Below, one piece after another: positions 1-7,007 of a stretch of DNA of 15,022 bases. A program made the translations under genes and the position numbers. Position 1 is the stretch's first letter; every line of letters begins with the position of its first letter. Origin of the DNA: JAVBQJ01 sp031549115 (GTDB lineage Bacteria; Verrucomicrobiota; Lentisphaeria; Victivallales; Victivallaceae); the NCBI GenBank assembly GCA_031549115.1, contig JAVBQJ010000044.1:1-15022 (forward strand), read 5' to 3'. The notes below the pieces were generated by a model, which saw nothing but the letters and a program-made list of their open reading frames with translations, did no database searches and was not told where the DNA came from.

Positions 1-3000
1 CGCCGCCGCCAGGCGGCCCATGCCGTCGTAGCTGTACGCAACGCGGTAGCCGCCGTCCCAATTTATCCCGGCCGGCTGCGTTTCGAGGATCAGATACGGC
101 GCCAGGCGTTCGCGGTGTTTCTGGTAATGCGGGTGACTCGACGGGCGTCCGAAGTCGTCGTAATCGGTTTCGCCGTAACGGTATACCGTATTCAGCGGCT
201 GGTAGGTCAAACTTTCGCGCTCTTCCCAGGCGCCCATCGCGAATTCGAGTTTGATTTCGGTCGCCGTTTCGGTGATCCGCCGGATGCAGCGCACCGCGTC
301 GTTATTGAAACAAATGTAAGTATATCCGGCTTCGCCCAGGCGCAGCTCCGCCGGTCGTCCCAGCGCGTCGTAGCCGCGGCGCAGCGGGGCACCGCCCGCC
401 TGCGGCAGGCTTTCGGCCGCAACCGTCCCGTCGGCGTTGTAGGTCAACGTCCGGCTCCCGGACGCGTCGGTCACCTCGGCCAGGCGGCCGCGCTGATCGT
501 AACCATACGAAATATTTTCCGTATCTTCGCCGTCGTAGCTGACGCCCGCCAGCCGACCCGCATTGTCGTAGCTGTAGCCGGTGACCCGGTCGCGCGCCCA
601 CTTCCGCGCCGTCATTTGCCCGTAGGCGTTGTAGCTGTATTCGACCCGGCTCGCGTCGGCGTATTCTTTGGCCGCCAGTTGACCGTAAGCGTTGTAGTGC
701 CAGGTCGTTACCTCCGGAGCTGCCGGGTAATCCCGGTACGTTGTCAGCGTCTTGACCCGCCCCGCTTCGTAGCTGTAAAGCACCGGATAGGTTTCGGCGC
801 CGCTCTGTTTTTTGAGCTCGCCGGTCGGGTAATATTCGTAAGCTATGGTGCGGCCGCCGGGCTTGGTTTCGGCGGTTTTCCGCCCATTCAAATCGTAGGT
901 GAAGACGGTTTCGCGCGACGCCTCGCCGCCGGATTCGGTGACCTTGATGGGCAGATTCCGGCCGTCGTATTCGTAGAGGGTCACGTGTTCGACGCCGTCT
1001 TCGACATGCCTCGCTTCCGCCGTCCGGTTGAACGCGTCGTAGCGGTAAAGTGTTGCCCCCAAGACGCTGTGCGTCGCGCTTTCGAGCAACCCGTCGCTGT
1101 AGGAACGGGTTTCACTGCTGCCGTCGGGCTGGACCGCGGTTTCGGTCATCCCGGTCTCTTCTCCGTCGTCGATGTAGCTGCGCCGGAAGCTCGACGTCCG
1201 CCCGAACGCGGTCTGCCGGCTCCGGTTGCCGTCGCCGGAACTCTCCGACACGCTGACAACTATTAGCTCATTACCATCCCGCTCTTTGACCGTCTGGCGC
1301 CGGACCGCGACGGTGTCGCTGCCGAAGGCCGCCGCCGCCACCGTGTGCTCGTATTCGGTCACCGGGTCGGCGCCGGAAAGCTCGCCGTCGCGGTCAAGAT
1401 CAATGCCGGTGCGGCAAACTTCGCCCTTGGCGTTGTATTCGGTCAAACGCACCGTGCCGTCCGCCGCGGTTTGTTTGACCGGCCGGGCGACCGCGTCGTA
1501 TTCGGTCAAGTCGAAGCTGCCGTCCGGGTGCACCGTCTTGTACTGGCGCCCCGAAAAATCGGTCAAAGTGTCGGTGACTTCGCGGACGTTGCCGCTGCGG
1601 ACCAAGGCCGCGCGCGAGCACACTTCGCCTGCGGTCAGCAAGCTTTCGTATGCCACCTCCGCCGCCACCGCCGTGCCCGAAATCCGGCGCAGGCTGCCGG
1701 AACGGTCGTATTCTTCGACCCGCGTCCCGCCCGCCGGATCGGCGGTGGTCCGGGTCCAGTAATTCGCCCCCCGCGCCTCGCCGAAAAGCGTCACCGCGTA
1801 GGCGCCACTTTCCGCCGGCGGTTCGGCCGTCGGCGCCACCGGCGCCAACGCCACTTTGGTCGCGGCCAAGGTGCCGTTTTCGGCGTATTCGTTGACCGTC
1901 ACCAGGTAGCTGCCGTCGGTGCCGACGGTGCGCGTCTCGGCCACCGCGCCGTTCGGTGCATAGATCGACACGGTCGCGACTCCCGCCAGCGTCCGGCTCG
2001 CCGGTTTTTTGTCCGGGGTATAGGTGTAGGTGGTCACCTGGCCGTCGCGGCCGGTGGTTTTGTACGGGCCGCAGCAGGCGTAAACCGCGGTTTCGGTGCT
2101 GCCGTCGGCGTAGGTCGTCCGCGTCGGACGGCCGGCGAAATCAACCTCATAAATGACCGTATCCAGTACCAGGTTGCTCGCGATATCGCGGGTTTCGCGC
2201 CCGACGACGAAGCCGAGCGAATTTTTGGTGACCGTCTGCCGCGTCCCGTCCGTGACCGCGCTGCCGTCGGCATTCGGTACCCCCGAATCGGTGGTTTCCA
2301 CCAGCTGTCCGGCGCTGGATGCGTACGTCGTCAGCTCCACCTGGCCATCCGGCTGCACCGTTTTCCAGTGCCGTCCGCTCCATTGGCCCGTGGTGTAACT
2401 GTAACGGGTCGTGACCAAATTGTCCGCCGCATCCCACGCCGCCCCCCGCGTCCGGCAGCGGATCGAACGCGATTCCCCGGCCAGATAAACCCGGTACGAA
2501 CGCTCCACTTCGACATTCTGGATCTTGCGCACGACCAGGCGCTCCCGGCTGTCTCCCGTGTCGACGACTTCGCCCGGCGCGTTGGCCGCGTACGAATATT
2601 CGGTCACCTCGCACTGCGTCGGAATGGGTCCCGTTTCGAGGTCGAGCGCGGCGTTGCCGAAGGGGCGGAATTCCCGCGCCAATCGTCCCAGAGCATCGTA
2701 AGTCCGGTAAAACCAGCTCCCGTCCGGCTCGATCCGGTACTGCTCCCGGCCGTCGTCGCAATAGCCGTAACGGGTGGTCAGCGGCTGCGGCGATTCCGCT
2801 CCCGTCGTCCGTACCAGCGGCAACGCGCCGCGGCTGGTGCCGCGCACCTGTTCCGTTACGCTCCACGACGCGCCGTTCACCGTCTGCGTCACCACCCGGT
2901 TCTGAACCCCTCCCGCCGTTGTCCCCCAGGTGGTCGCCGTGGTCGAATACGGGTGATCCGCCGGTCCCGTCGTCACCGTCTGCGTCGACCCGGCGCCGCC

Positions 3001-4782
3001 GCCGCTGCCGCGCGAAATCGAACCCTCCGAAACCACCGTCAGGTCGGATTCGGTCGGATTTTCAATCGTCGGATCGAGCAATAGACGCAGAATATAGCTG
3101 CGCGTGTCCCCCCCGCCACTCACCGTGGCGATGCCGTAAAGTTTCCCCGGCGTCCCCGGCAGGCGGTAGGTTACCCGCTCCAATACCTCCGGCGTCGCGG
3201 TCGGATAAATGGCCGGCGCGATATAGCGCAGCTGCGCCGTCCCTTGCGGAGTCGTCACCGTACAGGTCGACGGCGTCCCGGAGGCGGCGGTGATCGTGAC
3301 ACCGTCCCACGAGCCATACAGAATTTCGTCGTCCTTGCGCAGATACGCCTGCGAAAACGCCCCCTGGTAGCCGAACACATGGACCGCGCGGTCGTTGAAG
3401 CGCAGTTCGTGCGAGCCGTTGGGCAGCGGATAAAAGCGGTAGCTGGCGCCGGAAACCGGCTCGGCGAAGGTCGGCGTTTCTTCGGAAAAGTGCCAGAACA
3501 GCGGTATCAACGCGCCGTTCGGCCGGATCACCGTGGTGAAGCGGAAATAGACCGTTTCCGTGCCGCGGGTGGCCATCCCGACCGAACCGAAACTGGCGAT
3601 CCCCGTCGTGAACCGGCTCATGCAATACGCGTCGAAATCCGGCAGGAAGATATTGGTCTCGTACACCCGCATCCGCGCCCCGCCCGAATTGCTCCCCGAG
3701 CCCAACCCGTAACGCAACTCATGCGCCCCCTGCACCGAAACCTTGGCGAAATCGTCGTCTTCGCACCCGCAGTAAATCAACCCGTTTTCATCGTGGTCGA
3801 GGTCCAAAGGCAGAAGTTCATCGTAGGGAATGTCGTGCGCTACCCAGACGAGGTGGCGGCGGGGGACGGAAAATGCGTGATATTTTCTAGTTTTACCGAT
3901 AGAATAATCAGGTCCCGGCATCGGGTGGTAAAACTCTCTTGAATTAGGAGCCACATCCTCAAGCCATTCAAAATCCAACTCTTCCTTCAGAGTTGCTCCG
4001 GAAGGACCAACTGCTTCAAAATATTCTTTTTTCAAACAGAAAACTCGATAGTCGGAACCGAGATCTTCCCAATTATATTGCACATCTCTTTTTTGCGCCT
4101 TGAAATACATCCTGCATATTGCACTACCGAACTCGAAACTCATTACTCCTGTTGTCGGACTTTCTGAGAAGAAAGAGGTCCACCACTGACTGTAATACGG
4201 CATTGCAGGATAGATCGGTTCCGGTGGCGGCGGTGTGGCACCTGCGGGAAGTGTAGTCAGCCATACGGTTTCCGGGTCGGACCGAACTGGTTCAGCCCGG
4301 AACAGCATACTGCCCATGGTATCCTTGATGATGTATTTCAGCTTCTTCAGGACCTCCATCATGTCCTTGAAATGCTCGAAAAGCACGGGCACGGGAGTAA
4401 ATGACAGAGCATTGCGGTATTTTATGTAATCGGTATCGTTTTCCTTGTCTTTTTCCGCATCGTATTCATACTCATAGAGATCTTCGCCATTGCTGGTACA
4501 GCTTTTCGGCACCACCAGGAAGCCTTGTTTGCCGTGCACCCACATCCGGTATTTGTCGAAGGCGTCCTCTTGGGTCCGATTGGCATTGAATTTCGCATAA
4601 TCCAGCGTGCTGTCCGCCAGAAAACGGATGCGGTTGCGCAGGTTCTGCAAGTCGCTTTGACTCACGCTGGAGATATTGGCGGGTTTCGGATCCACGGTCG
4701 ATCCCAGAGCCGTCAACGTTCGCGCCAGGGCGTTGTAGTACTGGATATAGATGCCGGAAGGGTTGTTCATGCCGTGATTCAT
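1..4782 (-). CDS. RHS/YD-repeat protein, C-terminus cut off by window edge
   Basis: The minus-strand frame is open from the ATG at 4782 to base 1 (1594 codons) with no stop. The ATG has AAGGA about 8 nt upstream (tacgaaaaGGAaaccggtATG), which decides this start over the ATG at 4770. No signal peptide is visible. Residues 1-640 are a non-repetitive head with many aromatic and charged residues. From about 640 to the end the protein is YD repeats, for example YDALGRLAREF near 695, EYDGRNLPI near 1269 and AYSYDGMGRLAAA at 1582-1594. A DxDxDG calcium-loop-like motif (D1128, D1130, D1132) interrupts the repeats. In the RHS family such repeats form a shell around a variable C-terminal region that is often a toxin. 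That part lies outside the window, so a toxin role is not shown. Residues about 150-300 come from visibly more AT-rich DNA than the rest. The family call is firm; the function is unknown. Confidence 0.9.
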   Translation of the reverse strand, partial: MNHGMNNPSGIYIQYYNALARTLTALGSTVDPKPANISSVSQSDLQNLRNRIRFLADSTLDYAKFNANRTQEDAFDKYRMWVHGKQGFLVVPKSCTSNGEDLYEYEYDAEKDKENDTDYIKYRNALSFTPVPVLFEHFKDMMEVLKKLKYIIKDTMGSMLFRAEPVRSDPETVWLTTLPAGATPPPPEPIYPAMPYYSQWWTSFFSESPTTGVMSFEFGSAICRMYFKAQKRDVQYNWEDLGSDYRVFCLKKEYFEAVGPSGATLKEELDFEWLEDVAPNSREFYHPMPGPDYSIGKTRKYHAFSVPRRHLVWVAHDIPYDELLPLDLDHDENGLIYCGCEDDDFAKVSVQGAHELRYGLGSGSNSGGARMRVYETNIFLPDFDAYCMSRFTTGIASFGSVGMATRGTETVYFRFTTVIRPNGALIPLFWHFSEETPTFAEPVSGASYRFYPLPNGSHELRFNDRAVHVFGYQGAFSQAYLRKDDEILYGSWDGVTITAASGTPSTCTVTTPQGTAQLRYIAPAIYPTATPEVLERVTYRLPGTPGKLYGIATVSGGGDTRSYILRLLLDPTIENPTESDLTVVSEGSISRGSGGGAGSTQTVTTGPADHPYSTTATTWGTTAGGVQNRVVTQTVNGASWSVTEQVRGTSRGALPLVRTTGAESPQPLTTRYGYCDDGREQYRIEPDGSWFYRTYDALGRLAREFRPFGNAALDLETGPIPTQCEVTEYSYAANAPGEVVDTGDSRERLVVRKIQNVEVERSYRVYLAGESRSIRCRTRGAAWDAADNLVTTRYSYTTGQWSGRHWKTVQPDGQVELTTYASSAGQLVETTDSGVPNADGSAVTDGTRQTVTKNSLGFVVGRETRDIASNLVLDTVIYEVDFAGRPTRTTYADGSTETAVYACCGPYKTTGRDGQVTTYTYTPDKKPASRTLAGVATVSIYAPNGAVAETRTVGTDGSYLVTVNEYAENGTLAATKVALAPVAPTAEPPAESGAYAVTLFGEARGANYWTRTTADPAGGTRVEEYDRSGSLRRISGTAVAAEVAYESLLTAGEVCSRAALVRSGNVREVTDTLTDFSGRQYKTVHPDGSFDLTEYDAVARPVKQTAADGTVRLTEYNAKGEVCRTGIDLDRDGELSGADPVTEYEHTVAAAAFGSDTVAVRRQTVKERDGNELIVVSVSESSGDGNRSRQTAFGRTSSFRRSYIDDGEETGMTETAVQPDGSSETRSYSDGLLESATHSVLGATLYRYDAFNRTAEARHVEDGVEHVTLYEYDGRNLPIKVTESGGEASRETVFTYDLNGRKTAETKPGGRTIAYEYYPTGELKKQSGAETYPVLYSYEAGRVKTLTTYRDYPAAPEVTTWHYNAYGQLAAKEYADASRVEYSYNAYGQMTARKWARDRVTGYSYDNAGRLAGVSYDGEDTENISYGYDQRGRLAEVTDASGSRTLTYNADGTVAAESLPQAGGAPLRRGYDALGRPAELRLGEAGYTYICFNNDAVRCIRRITETATEIKLEFAMGAWEERESLTYQPLNTVYRYGETDYDDFGRPSSHPHYQKHRERLAPYLILETQPAGINWDGGYRVAYSYDGMGRLAAA

Positions 4783-4853
4783 ACCGGTTTCCTTTTCGTA
4801 TCGTATCGAAAATTTCTAAGTCGGAAAAAACGCTTGCGAATCCCCACACCCCG

Positions 4854-4882
4854 ACTATACCGGTACTGCCGCGCTTTGTCAA
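4854..4882 (-). promoter_or_regulatory. Predicted sigma70-type promoter of the RHS gene
   Basis: On the minus strand TTGACA (4882-4877) is followed after exactly 17 bp by TATAGT (4859-4854). Transcription would start near 4847, leaving a leader of about 65 nt before the ATG at 4782. The leader contains TTTTCG...CGAAAA around 4795-4814, which could pair and partly cover the AAAAGG ribosome site. That pairing is an inference. Confidence 0.7.
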
Positions 4883-4936
4883 ACGCCTTTTACAAAATTC
4901 TTCCAACAAATTTTATTTGCACTTAATGAGCGTCAA

Positions 4937-5029
4937 ATCCGCCGCCGGTGCGGCGGGTGTGGTAATTTTTGATGAAGGAGAGGGGTGGATTGTGCGCCGC
5001 CGGTGCGGCGGGTGTGGTGATTTTTGATG
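4937..5029. repeat. Two 34-bp direct repeats, each containing a GC hairpin
   Basis: Copies at 4941-4974 and 4996-5029 match at 33 of 34 bases (one A/G difference) with a period of 55 bp. Each begins with GCCGC-CGGT-GCGGC, a stem with a 4-nt loop, and ends in TTTTTGATG. In the first copy the stem extends to 9 pairs (4937-4958); in the second to 6 (4995-5010). The T-run is some distance from the stem, so these are not textbook terminators. Confidence 0.75.
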
Positions 5030-5064
5030 GTGGGCGCGGGGTCGCATTGCGCCCCGGCAACCGC

Positions 5065-5078
5065 GGGGGCCGGCCCCC
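5065..5078. repeat. Perfect 14-bp palindrome
   Basis: GGGGGCCGGCCCCC reads the same on both strands. It lies in the gene-free spacer between the duplicated hairpin unit and the two strong stem-loops. No function can be assigned. Confidence 0.7.
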
Positions 5079-5116
5079 ATTCCCCCGTTTTCGCTCATGC
5101 GGCGCTCGCCTTACCC

Positions 5117-5144
5117 GTTTTTTCCGCCAATGGGCGGAAAAAAC
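5117..5144. repeat. Perfect 12-bp inverted repeat, loop AATG
   Basis: GTTTTTTCCGCC and GGCGGAAAAAAC flank a 4-nt loop. The T-run is on the 5' side and the A-run on the 3' side on both strands, the reverse of an intrinsic terminator, so I do not call it one. Only 8 bp separate it from the next hairpin. Confidence 0.75.
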
Positions 5145-5152
5145 TCTTTTCA

Positions 5153-5182
5153 CTCCCGAAAACGCTACCGCGTTTTCGGGAG
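5153..5182. repeat. Perfect 13-bp inverted repeat, loop TACC
   Basis: CTCCCGAAAACGC pairs with GCGTTTTCGGGAG around a 4-nt loop. With the hairpin at 5117-5144 it forms a tandem pair of near-equal size. It could be a transcript end, an RNA structural element or a mobile repeat. Confidence 0.75.
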
Positions 5183-5229
5183 CGACCCCCTCAGCGTGGC
5201 ATTGCCGCGCCGTTCGCCGGGGGCGGCTT

Positions 5230-5275
5230 CGTGCCGTGCTCCTTGGCCGCGATGCGGCCAATTCCTAACGGCACG
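5230..5275. repeat. Nested stem-loop
   Basis: The outer stem is CGTGCCGT (5230-5237) with ACGGCACG (5268-5275). The inner stem is TTGGCCGC (5243-5250) with GCGGCCAA (5254-5261), loop GAT. Short unpaired sides of 5 and 6 nt separate the stems. This two-tier shape resembles a folded RNA domain more than a simple terminator. Confidence 0.6.
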
Positions 5276-5430
5276 GTCGCGCCTGACCGGCGCTCCGGCC
5301 CGTGCGCGCTCGCAGGTTAGCAGTTGGCGATGGGCGCGGCAACGGTTGAGTCATGTCGAGCCTACATCCACGGCACACCGGCCGTCGGTGGCGCGCCACG
5401 AATAACGGTATGGCATGCAATCGGCCGTGT

Positions 5431-5464
5431 CCTTTGTCGTCCTTTGTTGTCCTTTGTCGTCCTT
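5431..5464. repeat. 10-bp tandem repeat (CCTTTGTCGT)
   Basis: Three consecutive 10-bp units, CCTTTGTCGT, CCTTTGTTGT and CCTTTGTCGT, are followed by a partial fourth unit (CCTT). One base differs in the middle unit. It lies about 100 bp beyond the stop codon of the ceramidase-like gene. No role is evident. Confidence 0.8.
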
Positions 5465-5494
5465 ATCATGCGCACACCAACCCAACCAAAGTAA

Positions 5495-5510
5495 GCTCGC
5501 GTCAGCGAGC
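5495..5510 (-). terminator. Possible weak terminator of the regulator/ceramidase-like operon
   Basis: GCTCGC-GTCA-GCGAGC is a perfect 6-bp stem with a 4-nt loop, about 60 bp beyond the minus-strand stop codon. On the minus strand it is followed by TTACTTTGGTT, which is only moderately T-rich, so the call is weak. Confidence 0.3.
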
Positions 5511-5567
5511 GTAACGCGGGTCACCCTGCCGAGGAGTCCCCTGCATTATTGCCCCCGAATGCCGGTG

Positions 5568-7007
5568 TCAGCGGCTGAAGAGTTCGGCGATGCCGGCGAC
5601 CGCGAACTCGACCAATTGACCGCCTCCGGCGGGGCTGATGCTGTTGCAGTAGGCCGAGGCGCTGTAACCGCCGCCGACCTGCGCGGTGTCGGTCGCCAGA
5701 TAACCGGAAATCCCGGCTCCGGTCAACTGAACCACCATAGTGTGGCGGGCGTGGCTCCGGCATTTGATCCGGCAGGCGTATTCGGTGAACAGCTCCTGCG
5801 GGAAGGTCACCCACGCGGTATCGCCGAGGCGGATTACGTGAACTTCCATGGCAATTGCCGGAACCGTCTTCTGTTCCTCGTAGCGCTGCAGCAGCGTCCG
5901 GGCGCGGTGGCGGCGGCACTCCAGGGCCGACCGGAAGCGCTCCGGGTCCTCGCCCGGCGGAGTTTCGAGCTTGTCCAGCAGCGGCAGCCCGGCGACGGCG
6001 GTCCGGTATTCATCATCGGTGATCAGCTGCCGCGCGCATTTCAACACCTCCCGGCGGTGCGACAACTCCACTTCGCGTTGCGGCACACTTTGTTCCAGCG
6101 CGTGATGCAGCGCCAGCGCGATCCGGTCGGCGATTTCCTGCCGGTTGGTGGTGTGGCGGGCTTCCAGCATCGCCTCTTCGGCCTCCTGCTGCATCTGCGC
6201 CCGGGGAGCGATGTCGCCGGCGGCGCCGCACAACGGCAGCACCTGGAAATCCGGCCCGAATTCGCGGCACATGTTGGCCCGGAATTCGGTCCAGAAGTCG
6301 GCGGAAATTTCATACAGCCATTCGGTCGCCTGCGCCGGACAATGTACGCTGACCATCACGCCGGTCGGCTTGTCCGCTTCATCGTAGGTGAATACGAAAT
6401 CGATCCGGTGATCCGCGTAGCCTTCGAAGCCCTTGAATTCCGGAATCGCCCGCGGCCCATACATCGCGGCGCTGGATTCGAAGCGTTCTCCGGCCAGCGT
6501 GGTATCGTCGCGGCGCATCCGGTCGCACAGATAAGTCATCCGCCGCAGATGCCCGACCACGGCGTAATCGAAGCCGTGTCCGACGGCGCCCGGCCGGCGT
6601 TCCCGCCAGGCTTCGAGGATGGCCTCGACCGCCTCGGCGATCACGAATTCACCGTAACCGTCCGGCGTGACACGCACCGGCGGGAAGGTTTCGTGCCAGA
6701 GTTTCGCCAGATAGGGGGCGGTATGGGTGTGGGTGGCGCTGACGAGAATTTTTTCCGGCGCGATTTCCGGACAGGCCTGGTGGACGCGCTGCTGAATTCC
6801 GCAGACGATCTCCGGCGGGATGATGGCCACATCCATGGAGAGCCAGATCGCGCAGTCGGATTGATTCTGCAATGCCAGTGCGGTGGTGAAAATCCGGTCC
6901 AGCACCTGTTCGGCTTTGCGTACGAACAGCATGCCGCAGAGACACACGGGCAATTCCGGGGTGATGTCGCGCCGGGCCCAGCCGATGGAGAGTTGCGATG
7001 GAGTCAT
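5568..7007 (-). CDS. Neutral/alkaline ceramidase-family hydrolase, probable
   Basis: The product is 479 residues with no signal peptide. The start chosen is the ATG at 7007: it overlaps the regulator's TGA (ATGA) and follows AAAGGAA by about 11 nt. Upstream ATGs at 7034 and 7103 lie inside the regulator gene without a ribosome site. The N-terminus (GWARRDITPE, residues 9-18) and SATHTHTAP (90-98) match the neutral-ceramidase family, where THTH supplies zinc-binding histidine. CGAAGDIAP (260-268) occupies the place of the family's NSGDVSPN block, but the catalytic serine is replaced by Ala263. FPQELFTEY (402-410) fits the later zinc-glutamate block. Loss of the serine suggests a different reaction or a non-catalytic role, so substrate and activity are open. 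Co-expression with a sugar-type regulator hints at glycoconjugate use. Confidence 0.72.
   Translation of the reverse strand: MTPSQLSIGWARRDITPELPVCLCGMLFVRKAEQVLDRIFTTALALQNQSDCAIWLSMDVAIIPPEIVCGIQQRVHQACPEIAPEKILVSATHTHTAPYLAKLWHETFPPVRVTPDGYGEFVIAEAVEAILEAWRERRPGAVGHGFDYAVVGHLRRMTYLCDRMRRDDTTLAGERFESSAAMYGPRAIPEFKGFEGYADHRIDFVFTYDEADKPTGVMVSVHCPAQATEWLYEISADFWTEFRANMCREFGPDFQVLPLCGAAGDIAPRAQMQQEAEEAMLEARHTTNRQEIADRIALALHHALEQSVPQREVELSHRREVLKCARQLITDDEYRTAVAGLPLLDKLETPPGEDPERFRSALECRRHRARTLLQRYEEQKTVPAIAMEVHVIRLGDTAWVTFPQELFTEYACRIKCRSHARHTMVVQLTGAGISGYLATDTAQVGGGYSASAYCNSISPAGGGQLVEFAVAGIAELFSR

Larger units (their letters stand above)
4783..5567. other. Gene-free, hairpin-rich intergenic spacer
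   Basis: I see no convincing gene in this 785-bp stretch between the 5' end of the RHS gene and the 3' end of the ceramidase-like gene. The first about 130 bp are AT-rich and hold the RHS promoter. From about 4935 the DNA becomes very GC-rich. It contains two copies of a hairpin unit, a 14-bp palindrome (5065-5078), two strong adjacent stem-loops (5117-5144 and 5153-5182), a nested stem-loop (5230-5275), a 10-bp tandem repeat (5431-5464) and a last hairpin (5495-5510). Short open frames here, up to about 110 codons on either strand, lack ribosome sites and are Arg/Pro/Ala-rich, as expected by chance in GC-rich DNA. It could be a repeat cluster, a non-coding RNA gene or remains of a mobile element. 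Confidence 0.75.

Noticed and set aside
1345..3084. 579-codon open frame on the plus strand (also 115-1266 and 3244-3942)
   Set aside because: Lies opposite the RHS gene; product is Arg/Ala/Val/Gly-rich with no recognisable domain. The minus frame shows clear YD repeats, so these are shadows of a GC-rich gene.
4941..5029. CRISPR-like array
   Set aside because: Only two units with a 21-bp gap, no further repeats, and no cas-like gene in the window.
4969..5405. Several overlapping frames of about 100 codons in the spacer
   Set aside because: No ribosome sites, products are Arg/Pro/Ala-rich, and they run across strong hairpins.
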